64,000 nt of DNA, taken from AC-32 sp963716865. Lineage in GTDB: Bacteria; Actinomycetota; Thermoleophilia; Gaiellales; Gaiellaceae. The position numbers and the translations under genes were made by a program. Within the stretch, counting starts at the first letter, position 1. Every line of letters begins with the position of its first letter. Positions 36,397 through 45,262 of the stretch are shown one piece after another. The stretch covers positions 310,001 through 374,000 of the forward strand of contig CAVQUF010000004.1 in NCBI GenBank assembly GCA_963716865.1. Direction: 5' to 3'. The notes beneath the pieces are model-generated. The model was not told where the DNA came from, ran no database searches, and saw nothing but the letters and a program-made list of their open reading frames with translations.

Positions 36397-38436
36397 ATGC
36401 GGCGGTTCACCTCATTCGCGCGTGCGTGCAGGCAGGCGCGACAACAGCTTCCTGTTCTTCGCCGGCTGGGCGAGGAGCGCGGCCTCGCGCTCGTGATGGC
36501 GCTCGGGATCATGAGCGTGCTCCTGATCTCCGGCACGACGATCGTCTACTTCTCGAGCGCGAACGCGCGCACCGCCTCGCGCAGCAGCGCCGACCAGAAG
36601 GCCTACGCGTTCGCGGAGGCCGGGATCAACAACGCGCTCTCGATCCTCGAGAACGCGAACGATCCCCGCACCACCACCCTCCTCCCCGGGACGACCGCCA
36701 CCTTCGAGGGCGGTTCGGCCACGTATTCGGGCACGATCGACTCGAACTACGTCTGGTCGATCACCTCGGTCGGCTCGGTGCGGAGCCCGACAGGGGCGCT
36801 GAGCAGCGTCAGGCGCACGCTCAAGCGGAAGGTGCAGGTCCTCGGACTCAACGCGACCTCGACCGGGATCGCCTGGAGCCGCTTCTACCAGGACGCCACG
36901 ACTCCATGCCTGACGATCGACACGGTCAACTGGCCTGCACCGGTCTCGACGCGCGGCAACCTCTGCCTCACGAACGGCGCCACGATCACCGGCGCGGGCA
37001 CCACCGTGGACGTCGGCGGGAACCTGATCATCACCGGCCCCGACACCACGCCCGCGGCGCGCGTACCGGCCGCAGCGTCCGGCTGGACGAACTCGACCAA
37101 CGTCTTCACGAGCAACAGCGTCTACGCGACCAACGCGATCTCGGCCAACAGCACGGGCGCGGCGCTCTCCGCGACGGGGTTCGGCTTCTCCGTTCCCTCG
37201 AGCGCGATCATCCACGGCATCTCGGTGAGCGTGATCCGCAAGGCAAGCGCGGCCAACACGCTCCAGGACCAGTCCGTCCAGCTGCTCAAGGCCGGGACCG
37301 CGGTCGGCTCGAACAAGGCGATCGCCGGGAACTGGAGCACGAGCAACGTGACCCAGAGCTACGGCACGACCTCCGACCTCTGGGGCACGACCTGGACCGC
37401 CGCCGACGTGAACAACGCCAACTTCGGCCTCAAGTTCACAGCCAAGGCCGGCGGAACCGCAGCCACTGCAAACGTCGATTACATCACGATCTCGGTCACC
37501 TACACGAACGACACGAACGCCGTCGGCGCCTCCGGCGCGAACATCTCCCAGGCCAACATCAACGGGACCTGCACGTACAACGCCAACGCGGCCCACACGC
37601 CGTGCACCAACGCCGACAAGGTGTATGCCGGCAACATCTCGAGCACCGCGCAGAACCAGACCATGCCCCAGGTCGACTTCACCTACTGGTGGGCGCACGC
37701 GAAGCCGGGCCCGAAGTACCCGTGCACGAGCTCTACCGGCACGCCTCCCACCTTCGACAACGACGCGGGCTCGACGACCGGCCCGAACGACAGCATCACG
37801 GTCAACGGCGAGATGGCCCCGCTCAACTCCGACTACACCTGCAAGGTGATCGAGGACGGCATTCGCGTCGGCGAGATCTCGTGGAACCACACGACCCACG
37901 ACATGACGATCTACGGCACGGTCTTCATCGACGGGAACTTCCGCTTCGACAATGATGGCCAGGTCATCCACTACCACGGGCGCGGGGATATCTTCGCGGG
38001 CGGTGCCGCCGAGATCGACGCGCTCGTCTGCGCCGGCGGCTCGGGCACGACCCTGGCCACCAGCTGCTACGGCGACATGAGCAGCTGGGACCCGTCCCAG
38101 GACATGATGGTCCTGCTCTCGATGTACACCGGCCAGGCCGAGTACGACCAGGGCTCGACCACCTGCAGCCCGACCGGCACGACCTCCTGCCCGAACGGCT
38201 ATTACGCCTCCGGCTTCCAGGGCGTGCTCTACTCGAAGGGCGATTGCCTGATCCACCAGATGTTCAGGGACAGCGGCCCAGTGATCTGCAACACGATCAC
38301 GCTGCCCTACGAGTCGAACGGCATGCCGACGTACTACCCGTACCCGACGTTGAGCAACCTGACGGGCGGGCAGAAGTACACGAACCCCGGGACCGCCTCG
38401 CAATGGCAGCTCCAGGTCGGCCAGGTCTACGGCTAG
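36397..38436 (+). CDS. PilX-like pilus/surface protein with C-terminal beta domains
   Basis: A 679-residue protein. The N-terminus (EERGLALVMALGIMSVLLISGTTIVYF) resembles the hydrophobic helix of PilX-type minor pilins, followed by AFAEAGINNALSIL, which is also typical. A beta-rich insert (about residues 225-375, SGWTN...VDYITISVTYT) resembles receptor- or carbohydrate-binding sandwich domains. The rest is Asn, Thr, Ser and Gly-rich with scattered cysteines. No pilus assembly genes are nearby. A GGAGG site sits close to the ATG. Confidence 0.7.
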   Translation: MRRFTSFARACRQARQQLPVLRRLGEERGLALVMALGIMSVLLISGTTIVYFSSANARTASRSSADQKAYAFAEAGINNALSILENANDPRTTTLLPGTTATFEGGSATYSGTIDSNYVWSITSVGSVRSPTGALSSVRRTLKRKVQVLGLNATSTGIAWSRFYQDATTPCLTIDTVNWPAPVSTRGNLCLTNGATITGAGTTVDVGGNLIITGPDTTPAARVPAAASGWTNSTNVFTSNSVYATNAISANSTGAALSATGFGFSVPSSAIIHGISVSVIRKASAANTLQDQSVQLLKAGTAVGSNKAIAGNWSTSNVTQSYGTTSDLWGTTWTAADVNNANFGLKFTAKAGGTAATANVDYITISVTYTNDTNAVGASGANISQANINGTCTYNANAAHTPCTNADKVYAGNISSTAQNQTMPQVDFTYWWAHAKPGPKYPCTSSTGTPPTFDNDAGSTTGPNDSITVNGEMAPLNSDYTCKVIEDGIRVGEISWNHTTHDMTIYGTVFIDGNFRFDNDGQVIHYHGRGDIFAGGAAEIDALVCAGGSGTTLATSCYGDMSSWDPSQDMMVLLSMYTGQAEYDQGSTTCSPTGTTSCPNGYYASGFQGVLYSKGDCLIHQMFRDSGPVICNTITLPYESNGMPTYYPYPTLSNLTGGQKYTNPGTASQWQLQVGQVYG

Positions 38437-38501
38437 CGCCCTCGCGTAACCGCCCCGCCTAGCAGGACCTCGGGCGACGAACGTCGAAGCGGTCGCCGTT
38501 C

Positions 38502-39245
38502 GTGAGCGCCGGAGTGATCGCCGTCACCTTCGCGGCCCTCGCGACGGCTCTCGCGACCGGGCTGGGCGCGTTGCCCTTCCTCTTCGTCCGCGACATGAGC
38601 CGCCGCTGGCTCGGCGTCTCGAATGCGATCGCGGCGGGAATCATGCTCTCGGCCAGCGGGGCGCTCGTGATCGAGGGGCTGATCCGTGGAGTCGGCCGCG
38701 TGCTCGCGGGAGCGGCGGTCGGCGCCGTCTTCATCGCCGTGACGCGCCGGATCCTCGCGGGCCGCGACAACGTGCACTTCGGCCGCCTCGAGACCCACGA
38801 CGCGAAAAAGGCGATCCTGATCGTGACCGTGATGACGCTGCACTCGTTCGCGGAGGGCGTCGGCGTCGGCGTCTCCTACGGCGGCGGGGTCGAGCTCGGG
38901 ATCGTGATCACGATCGCGATCGCGATCCACAACATCCCGGAGGGCCTGGCGATCAGCCTCGTCCTCGTCCCACGAGGGACGACCGTCCTCTCCGCTGCCG
39001 GCTGGAGCGTCTTCTCGAGCCTCCCCCAGCCTCTTGTCGCACCGCTGGCGTACCTGTTCGTCGAGGAGTTCGGCCCGTTCCTGCCAGTCGGCCTCGGCTT
39101 CGCGGGAGGCGCCATGGTCTGGCTCGTCCTGTCCGAGCTGCTCCCGGACGCGCGCGCGGAACTCGACACCCGCTCGCTCGTCCTCTGGCTCGGCGGCTCG
39201 CTCGTGCTGATGGCCGCACTGCAGGCGCTCCTGCTGGGTTACTGA
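38502..39245 (+). CDS. ZIP-family metal transporter
   Basis: A 247-residue protein with about eight membrane spans and the two metal-binding helices of ZIP transporters: LHSFAEGVGVG (helix IV) and HNIPEGLAISL (helix V). It moves divalent metals (Zn, Fe or Mn) into the cytosol. The start is GTG. It is convergent with the P-type ATPase gene, 78 bp apart. Confidence 0.9.
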   Translation: MSAGVIAVTFAALATALATGLGALPFLFVRDMSRRWLGVSNAIAAGIMLSASGALVIEGLIRGVGRVLAGAAVGAVFIAVTRRILAGRDNVHFGRLETHDAKKAILIVTVMTLHSFAEGVGVGVSYGGGVELGIVITIAIAIHNIPEGLAISLVLVPRGTTVLSAAGWSVFSSLPQPLVAPLAYLFVEEFGPFLPVGLGFAGGAMVWLVLSELLPDARAELDTRSLVLWLGGSLVLMAALQALLLGY

Positions 39246-39323
39246 TAGCGCAGCGGGTTGCCATCTCGCCTCAAGCGTGAAGCCGGACGCGCGGCTGCTC
39301 ATCGGGGTCGGCCGTGAGCCCGC

Positions 39324-42056
39324 CTACGGAGAAGTGCCGATTCGGCGGCGGTAGGCGCGGCGAAGCTCGTCCGTGCCCCAGACGATCACGGGGAACGTCG
39401 CCAGGAGGAGCAGGTCGGACGGCGGCAGCGGCCTCGTGCCGAACACGGCCTGCAGCGGCGGGAGGTAGAGGAGCGCCGCCGTGAACACGAGCTCGAACGC
39501 GATCCCCCAGAGCAGCGCCCGGTTCGACCAGACACCGACCGAGCGCAGCGAGGCTTTGGACGTGCGCGCGGCGAACGCCGTCCCGACCTGGCAGGCGACG
39601 ATCCCGGCGAACGTCATCGTCGTCGCTTGCAGGTAGGCGTGGTGGAGCGGGCTTCCGGCCGTGACCGGGTCTCCCGGCGACCAGCCGGCGCGCAGGAGGA
39701 CAAAGAAGAAGCCGCCGAGGACGAGCCCCGCGGAGATCCCACCCAGGAAGCCCCAGGCGCGCGTGAGCAGCTCGCGGCTGATCACCCCTTGGCGCGGGCT
39801 TCGCGGCGGCCGGTCCATCAGACCCGGCTCGGCGGGCTCCTGGCCCAGGGCGAGCGCCGGCACGGTCTCGGTCCCGAGGTCGATCGCGAGGATCTGGAGC
39901 ACGGTCAGCGGCAGCGGCACCGCGCCGCCCGAGAGCGCGAAGACGAGGAAAGGGACGACCTCGGGAGTGGCGTGGGCGAAGATGTAGAGGATGAACTTCC
40001 GGACGTTGTCGTAGACGCGGCGTCCGGCCTGCACCGCGACGACGATGGTGGCGAAGTTGTCGTCGGTGAGCACCATCGTCGCCGCCTGGCGCGCCACCTC
40101 CGTCCCGCTTCGCCCCATCGCGACGCCGATGTCGGCCCGCCGCAGTGCGGGCGCGTCGTTGACCCCGTCGCCCGTCATCGCCACGACCTCGCCCTGGTCG
40201 CGGAGCGCGTCCGCGATCCTGAGCTTGGCCTCGGGGGAGCTGCGGGCGAAGACGAGCGCGGGCTCGGTGCGGAGCAGCTCTCCGAGGGCCGCGTCGCTCA
40301 GCCGGTCGAGCTCGCGGCCGACGACGAGCCGGACACCGTCCCCGACGATCCCGACCTTGCGCGCGACGGCGACCGCGGTCGGGCCGGCGTCTCCGGTGAT
40401 CACGACCACCCGAATTCCCGCCCCGTAGCAGCGGGCGACCGCGTCGGCCACCTCCGGGCGAGGCGGGTCGAACAGCGCAACGAGCCCGAGGAAGACGAGG
40501 TCTCGCTCGACCTCCTCACGGCGCTCCGGCAGCGAAGCGCCAGACGGGAGACGCGCCGCGGCTGCCGCCAGGATGCGCAGCCCCTCGGCCGCCCAGCGCT
40601 CGCTCCGCCCGAGGATCGACTCACGCTCGGCGTCGGAAAGCGGGCGCTCCGCGCCGTCGGCACCCAGGATCGACGTGCAGAGGGCGATGACCTCCTCCGG
40701 CGCACCCTTCAGGTGGACGTGGAGGCCGTCTTGCAGTTCGTCGATCGTCGACATCACCCGCAGCGCGGCGTCGAAGCGAAACGCCTTCCTCCGCGCGGCC
40801 TCGCGCGCGGCGAGGGTCACGTCGGCGCCGAGCGCCGCGGCTGCCTGCAACAGCGCGAGCTCGGTCGGGTCGCCAGCGTCGGGGCCGACCTCGGCGTTGT
40901 TGCACGCGGCGAGCGCCTCCGCGAGGCTGGCCTCCGCCGGCCCGGGCGGCCGCGCCCCGGCGAGCTCGAGCTCGCCGGCATCAGTCCAGACCGCGGTCGC
41001 CTGCATGCGGTTCTCGGTCAGCGTCCCCGTCTTGTCGGTGCAGATGACGGTTGTCGAGCCGAGCGTCTCGACCGCGCTCAGCCGCTTGACGAGCGCGCCC
41101 GAGCGAGCGAGCGCCCTCACCCCGACCGCCAGCGCGAGCGTGATCGTGGGCAGAAGGCCCTCGGGCACGTTCGCGACGATCAGGCCGATCGCGAACGTGA
41201 GCGCGTCGGCGGGAGGAAGGCCGGCCACGAGCGCACCGAGCGGGAAGAAGACGAGGCCGGCCGCCACGGAGACGACCGCGATCAACCAGGCCACCCGCTT
41301 CACCTGCCCCTCGAGCGGGCTCTCCTCACGCTCGACCCGCTGCGACAGCGCTGCGATCCGCCCGAGCTCCGTCCGCATCCCGGTGGCCACGACGACGGCC
41401 CGCGCCTCTCCGCCGGTGCAGGCGCTGCCGCTGAAGACGAGGTCCCGCGCCTCGAGCGGTGGCGCGCTCGCGTCGACGAACTCCGCGGAGCGCGAGACCG
41501 GGGCAGACTCGCCGGTCAGCGTGGAGACGTCCACCTCGACGGTGCCTTGGAGCAGCCGCGCATCCGCCGAGATGCGGTCGCCCTCGTCGAGCAGGAGAAC
41601 GTCGCCGGGCACGAGCAGCCGCGCCTCGATCACCTCGCGCCGGCCGTCGCGCAGGACGCTCGCCTGCGGCGGGAGGTAGAGCGCGAGCGCCTCGACCGCG
41701 CGCTCGGCCTGCCGCTCCTGCAGGAACGCGAACGCCGCGTTGAGCAGGATCACGCCGACGATCGCGGCCGCCAGCACGGCCGTCCCGGCCACGAGCGCGA
41801 GCAAGGCGGCGACCCAGAGGAGGAGCGCGAGGGGATGGGTCAGCTGGCGGAGCAGCTCGCCGGGCCAGCGGCGGCCGCCGGGGCGCGCGAGCTCGTTCGG
41901 GCCCTCGGTCAACAGCCGCCGCTCGGCCTCGCGGCTGGAGAGGCCCTCCGGAGTCGTCCGCAGGTGCCGCAGGAGGAGGCCGACCGGCTCGTGCAGGGTG
42001 ACGTTCAGGTCTTGGTCGAGCGCTGAGACCGGGCGGCCGTTGGTCTGCTGCTCCAT
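39324..42056 (-). CDS. P2-type cation-transporting ATPase
   Basis: A 910-residue ion pump with all P-type landmarks: actuator TLTGES, phosphorylation motif ICTDKTGTLTEN, and hinge MTGDGVNDAPALRRADIGVAMG. The helix-4 motif VANVPEGLLPT resembles Na/K- and Na- or Ca-type pumps rather than heavy-metal pumps, and there is no CxxC metal-binding domain. The N-terminal cation ATPase domain is present (HLRTTPEGLSSREAERRLLTEGPNEL). Which ion is moved cannot be settled. It is divergent from a universal stress protein gene. Confidence 0.92.
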   Translation of the reverse strand: MEQQTNGRPVSALDQDLNVTLHEPVGLLLRHLRTTPEGLSSREAERRLLTEGPNELARPGGRRWPGELLRQLTHPLALLLWVAALLALVAGTAVLAAAIVGVILLNAAFAFLQERQAERAVEALALYLPPQASVLRDGRREVIEARLLVPGDVLLLDEGDRISADARLLQGTVEVDVSTLTGESAPVSRSAEFVDASAPPLEARDLVFSGSACTGGEARAVVVATGMRTELGRIAALSQRVEREESPLEGQVKRVAWLIAVVSVAAGLVFFPLGALVAGLPPADALTFAIGLIVANVPEGLLPTITLALAVGVRALARSGALVKRLSAVETLGSTTVICTDKTGTLTENRMQATAVWTDAGELELAGARPPGPAEASLAEALAACNNAEVGPDAGDPTELALLQAAAALGADVTLAAREAARRKAFRFDAALRVMSTIDELQDGLHVHLKGAPEEVIALCTSILGADGAERPLSDAERESILGRSERWAAEGLRILAAAAARLPSGASLPERREEVERDLVFLGLVALFDPPRPEVADAVARCYGAGIRVVVITGDAGPTAVAVARKVGIVGDGVRLVVGRELDRLSDAALGELLRTEPALVFARSSPEAKLRIADALRDQGEVVAMTGDGVNDAPALRRADIGVAMGRSGTEVARQAATMVLTDDNFATIVVAVQAGRRVYDNVRKFILYIFAHATPEVVPFLVFALSGGAVPLPLTVLQILAIDLGTETVPALALGQEPAEPGLMDRPPRSPRQGVISRELLTRAWGFLGGISAGLVLGGFFFVLLRAGWSPGDPVTAGSPLHHAYLQATTMTFAGIVACQVGTAFAARTSKASLRSVGVWSNRALLWGIAFELVFTAALLYLPPLQAVFGTRPLPPSDLLLLATFPVIVWGTDELRRAYRRRIGTSP

Positions 42057-42100
42057 GGTTCCTCGATCGTCGGCCCCCCGGAACCTAGCGCGAATCCGTA

Positions 42101-42137
42101 GTAAGCCGCGCGGGGGATCGGCGTCGGGCCCGATGCC
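42101..42137 (+). promoter_or_regulatory. bipartite promoter-like element upstream of universal stress protein
   Basis: GTAAGCCGCGC (8 of 11 matches to the upstream half), 16 bp, then GCCCGATGCC, ending 51 bp before the ATG. The downstream box is one arm of the near-perfect 20-bp palindrome CGGCGTCGGG-CCCGATGCCG (42119-42138) shared with the divergent ATPase gene. Confidence 0.45.
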
Positions 42138-42188
42138 GCGTCAGCAGCCTCCGCGGACGATCGATGCGAACACGACTAGGAGGACCAG

Positions 42189-42641
42189 ATGAACAGGATC
42201 GTGATCGCAACCGACGGCTCACCCTCGGCTCGCGAGGCGGTCGAGTTCGGCCTCGACCTCGCGGCCGAGCAGAAGGCCGACACCGTGTTCGTGCACGTGG
42301 CGCCCGCCGTCGACCTTCTTCCCACGGGCGGCTTCGGCATGTCCTCGGCGCAGGAGCACAGGCTGACCGACGACGACAAGCGCTCGCTCGAGGATGCAGC
42401 CGCGCTCGCGGCAGAGCGGGGGGTCGAGACCAAGACCGAGATCCTGCGCGGCGACCCGGTCGACGAGATCGTCGCTTACGCGGACTCGATCGACGCCGAC
42501 CTGATCGTCGTCGGCTCCCGGGGCCACGGCGCGCTCACGAGCGCGCTGCTCGGAAGCGTCTCGCGCGGGGTGCTGCACGAGGCGCGGCGGCCGGTGCTCG
42601 TCGTCCGCGGCGCGCACGTTCCCGCAGCGGCCACGGGCTAG
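42189..42641 (+). CDS. universal stress protein UspA family
   Basis: A 150-residue protein with the ATP-binding Usp fold: IVIATDGSPSAREAV at the N-terminus and the phosphate motif GSRGHGALTSALLGSVS (G-x2-G-x9-G-S type). Such proteins accompany starvation, hypoxia and oxidative stress responses. It is divergent from the P-type ATPase and ends 3 bp before the convergent LuxR gene. A candidate stress promoter element lies upstream. Confidence 0.92.
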   Translation: MNRIVIATDGSPSAREAVEFGLDLAAEQKADTVFVHVAPAVDLLPTGGFGMSSAQEHRLTDDDKRSLEDAAALAAERGVETKTEILRGDPVDEIVAYADSIDADLIVVGSRGHGALTSALLGSVSRGVLHEARRPVLVVRGAHVPAAATG

Positions 42642-42644
42642 GCG

Positions 42645-43637
42645 TCAACGAAGGAACGCGGCAGCGGCCGTCCGAGTATGGACACCGAGCTTCGCGTACA
42701 CGTTGTCGAGGTGCTTCCTCACGGTCCCGACCGAGAGGCAGAGGCGCTCGGCGATCTCCGCGTTCGAGCTGCCCTCGGCGACGAGTTCGAGCACCTCGCG
42801 TTCACGTGCGGTAAGCGGGGGCAGAGTCCGCTGCTCTTCGAGCAAGAGCGCCCCGTCGACGGACTCCACGACAAGCGCCCGCTCGTCGCGCTCGACGCGT
42901 AGCGGCTCGCGGGTGGCCGACCGCAACCGCTCATCGAGCCAGGACGTCAGCAGCTCCGGCAGCGCCGCTCCGTTCGCGCCGAAGTAACGATCCAGCAGGT
43001 CGCGCGCCACTGCGCTGGCAAAGGCCACGCGACCGCCGGCCTCGAGCAGGACGACGCCCGCGTGCACCGACTCGTGGAGCGCAAGCGCTGCACGCAGGCG
43101 GCGACGGTTCGCGGCGGCCCGGTACAGCCGCACGAGGTGCGGATTCAGAACGTCGAGGACTGCTCTGTCGCGAGGGCTGAAATCACGGCCGCAGCGATCG
43201 AAGAGGAACTGCTTCGGATGTGACCGCGACGGCATGGCGAGTCGCATGCCGAGCGAGTCCTCGAGCCCGTGCGGCTTGTAGCACAGGGCGTACAGCCCGG
43301 TCCGGTGGAACCGGCGCCGGGTGAGCCGGTCCGAGAGCTTGACCGCAGCGATGCTCCCTCCCTCGATGTGCCTGAACACCGGGCTTTCGTCGAGGGGCAC
43401 CGCGCGACAGTCCATGCCGTCGAAGAACTCCTCGGGATGTTCGAGTTTCGGGCAGTCGCCGCAGCTGAAACCCTCCGCGCAGCCGAAGCCCTCGATAAAA
43501 CCGATCCAGTCCGCTGACACGAGTCGGCCGAGCTGCGTGAGGAACTCACCTTCGAACGGGTGCTCGCCGCCGAAGCTCTCGGCCTCGGCGACGAACGCGA
43601 GGACCCGCTCGGAATCGCCTCGGGCGAGTGCGGCCAT
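42645..43637 (-). CDS. LuxR-family transcriptional regulator
   Basis: A 330-residue regulator with a C-terminal LuxR/NarL helix-turn-helix (PLTAREREVLELVAEGSSNAEIAERL and SVGTVRKHLDNVYAKLG). The ~260-residue N-terminal region has no receiver domain; a central part looks PAS- or GAF-like, and the N-terminal part contains three cysteines (GCAEGFSCGDC) that could sense redox or metal. It is divergent from a cupin gene with a perfect palindrome 9 bp from its own start, suggesting autoregulation. Confidence 0.88.
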   Translation of the reverse strand: MAALARGDSERVLAFVAEAESFGGEHPFEGEFLTQLGRLVSADWIGFIEGFGCAEGFSCGDCPKLEHPEEFFDGMDCRAVPLDESPVFRHIEGGSIAAVKLSDRLTRRRFHRTGLYALCYKPHGLEDSLGMRLAMPSRSHPKQFLFDRCGRDFSPRDRAVLDVLNPHLVRLYRAAANRRRLRAALALHESVHAGVVLLEAGGRVAFASAVARDLLDRYFGANGAALPELLTSWLDERLRSATREPLRVERDERALVVESVDGALLLEEQRTLPPLTAREREVLELVAEGSSNAEIAERLCLSVGTVRKHLDNVYAKLGVHTRTAAAAFLR

Positions 43638-43645
43638 GGCTCAAA

Positions 43646-43665
43646 GATACGTCGAACGACGTATC
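43646..43665. promoter_or_regulatory. perfect 20-bp palindrome, candidate LuxR operator
   Basis: GATACGTCG-AA-CGACGTATC lies between the divergent LuxR and cupin genes, 9 bp from the LuxR start and 52 bp from the cupin start. Symmetry and position fit an operator bound by a dimeric regulator. Confidence 0.6.
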
Positions 43666-43716
43666 GACTCCAGTCGCCCGGGGAGCGACGCTTCTTTCCT
43701 CGAGGAAGGAGGAGAC

Positions 43717-44250
43717 ATGAAGAGGAAGTGGCTTGTCGCGTTTCTCGTCGTCGTCCTGGGCGCCGGCCTCTACGTCGGTCACGTCCTGGCGACGGCGAGC
43801 TCTGGCCAGACGACCACGACCTATGCCAAGTCGCTCTTCGACCCGGTCAAGCTGAGGGGCTTCCAGCTCCTGCCCGAGACCGGAACGCAGAAGGGCAAGT
43901 GGCACCCGCCGAAGTTCTGGAGCGCCCTGATCAGGACGCACGGGGCCTCGGACCTCTACGTGGTCGACAACAAGTTCGCCCCCGGCGGGACGACCGGTTG
44001 GCACTCGCACCCGGGCCCCAGCCTGATCTTCGTCGTGTCCGGGACGATCACCAACTACCTGGCCAAGGACCCGACCTGCACCGGCCATCCCTACAGCGCC
44101 GGAAGTGGGTTCACCGACCCGGGCGGGGCCAGCATCCACATGCTCCGCAACGAGGGGATGGTCCCGGCGGAGACGGTCGCCGTTCAGTTCCTCCCGACCG
44201 GGGCCGACCGGCGGATCGACGAGCCGGACCCCGGCAACTGCAAGTTCTAG
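43717..44250 (+). CDS. exported cupin-domain protein
   Basis: A 177-residue protein with an N-terminal signal or anchor (WLVAFLVVVLGAGLYVGHVLA) and a single cupin domain. The metal-binding pattern is visible as GWHSHPGPSLIFVVSG (His pair) and the later SIHMLRNEG. The AGGAGG ribosome site supports this ATG over the longer frame from 43321. The ligand or substrate is unknown. Its placement opposite the LuxR regulator suggests it is a target. Confidence 0.85.
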   Translation: MKRKWLVAFLVVVLGAGLYVGHVLATASSGQTTTTYAKSLFDPVKLRGFQLLPETGTQKGKWHPPKFWSALIRTHGASDLYVVDNKFAPGGTTGWHSHPGPSLIFVVSGTITNYLAKDPTCTGHPYSAGSGFTDPGGASIHMLRNEGMVPAETVAVQFLPTGADRRIDEPDPGNCKF

Positions 44251-44288
44251 AGCTCACCGGGCCACGGCCCGGCGCTGAGCCTTCTCAG

Positions 44289-44348
44289 GGAATTCCCGCA
44301 GGCACTGCGAGGAATTCCCGCGCGACCGTTCCGCGCCCTCCCCGATGG
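44289..44348 (+). promoter_or_regulatory. bipartite promoter-like element with duplicated upstream half
   Basis: GGAATTCCCGC occurs twice (44289-44299 and 44311-44321), 22 bp apart. The second is followed after 18 bp by CCCCGATGG (44340-44348), 64 bp before the ATG at 44413. The layout matches sites at 24.5, 48.1 and 52.4 kb. Confidence 0.6.
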
Positions 44349-44412
44349 AGCCGCGTGCGCCTCGAAGCACACTCCGCCAATGAACGCAAGGCCGCGACGC
44401 AAGGAGGAAACG

Positions 44413-45135
44413 ATGCGCAAGGTTCTCGAAATCGGAGGAATGCTGGCAGGGATCGTCCTGATCGCGTTCGGCATCGGGGCGATCATCCTCGGCGTCAACG
44501 GGCGCTCGACTGTCAACGACAGCCTCAAGCAGGAGCAGATCACCGGCTCGCCCGACATGACGCCCACGGCGATCGCCGGCGAGGTCAAGGCAGCCAAGAC
44601 CGCACAGTCGCAGCTCACCTCGAAGCTACAGGCGGCGGGCGTGAAGGTCACACCCTCGCCGATCACGGCTCCGAGCTGCTCCGTTGCAGGCGAGCAGGTA
44701 ACGAACGGCGACCAGGCCCGCTGCTTCGCGAAGTACATGCGGATCCACACGTTCGGCGCCACCTCGGGCTTGACGTACTCACAGATGGGTCGCTACATCG
44801 CCAAGACCGGCACGCCGCTCAAGTCCACCGATGGACTCGGCGCGACGAACGACCCGAACTACGCGCTGACCGACCCGAAGACCCAGCAACCGGTGAGCAA
44901 CGGCCGGCGTGACATCTGGGTCACCTACACCGCGCTGACGACCGCGCTCAACTCGAGCTACATGGCGTCGCAGCTCTCGGTGTTCGGGATCGTGGTCGGA
45001 GTGGCCCTGCTGCTCGCCGGCATCGGCTTCGGGATCCTCGCGCTGATGGGCGCGCTCGAGAGCCCGAAGACGGCGTTCGGCCACGAGCCCAAGGAAGAGG
45101 CGACCCGCCCGCCGGAGGTCGCCGCGAAGGTCTAG
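44413..45135 (+). CDS. two-span membrane protein with extracytoplasmic domain
   Basis: A 240-residue protein with an N-terminal membrane span (about 8-28), an extracytoplasmic domain of about 155 residues containing two cysteines (PSCSV, ARCFA), and a second span (about 195-220), followed by a short cytoplasmic tail. A strong AAGGAGG site supports the ATG at MRKVLEIGG over one 33 bp upstream. I do not recognise an enzymatic motif; similar proteins are sometimes mislabelled as dioxygenases. The upstream element suggests stress-regulated expression. Confidence 0.75.
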   Translation: MRKVLEIGGMLAGIVLIAFGIGAIILGVNGRSTVNDSLKQEQITGSPDMTPTAIAGEVKAAKTAQSQLTSKLQAAGVKVTPSPITAPSCSVAGEQVTNGDQARCFAKYMRIHTFGATSGLTYSQMGRYIAKTGTPLKSTDGLGATNDPNYALTDPKTQQPVSNGRRDIWVTYTALTTALNSSYMASQLSVFGIVVGVALLLAGIGFGILALMGALESPKTAFGHEPKEEATRPPEVAAKV

Positions 45136-45155
45136 ACGGAATCCTCCGTCGCACA

Positions 45156-45230
45156 GGACGGGCCGCCACGCGCGGCCCGTCCACTCCCCAGCAAGAAGGG
45201 CCGCACCGGCCAAGCCGGTACGGCCTCTTT
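45156..45230. terminator. double hairpin bidirectional terminator
   Basis: A perfect 11-bp stem GGACGGGCCGC/GCGGCCCGTCC (45156-45182) is followed by a 12-bp stem with one mismatch (45199-45225) and TCTTT. On the minus strand the second stem is followed by CTTCTT. It sits between the convergent membrane protein and DevR-like genes and can serve both. A third small hairpin, GGCGTCGC-AA-GCGAACGCC, lies at 45235-45253. Confidence 0.75.
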
Positions 45231-45262
45231 GGTCGGCGTCGCAAGCGAACGCCTTGTGACCC

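Noticed and set aside
36412..38403. 663-codon frame antisense to the PilX-like gene
   Set aside because: Low-complexity Val/Arg/Gly/Asp composition typical of shadow frames and no start context.
39291..39301. CCCCGATGAG on the minus strand between ZIP and ATPase genes as another promoter element
   Set aside because: No palindrome at the right distance and no gene starting downstream on that strand.
39627..42026. Long open frame (about 800 codons) antisense to the P-type ATPase
   Set aside because: Composition is Arg/Glu/Asp-rich with no domains and follows the third-base GC bias of the true gene; the ATPase on the other strand has all its motifs.
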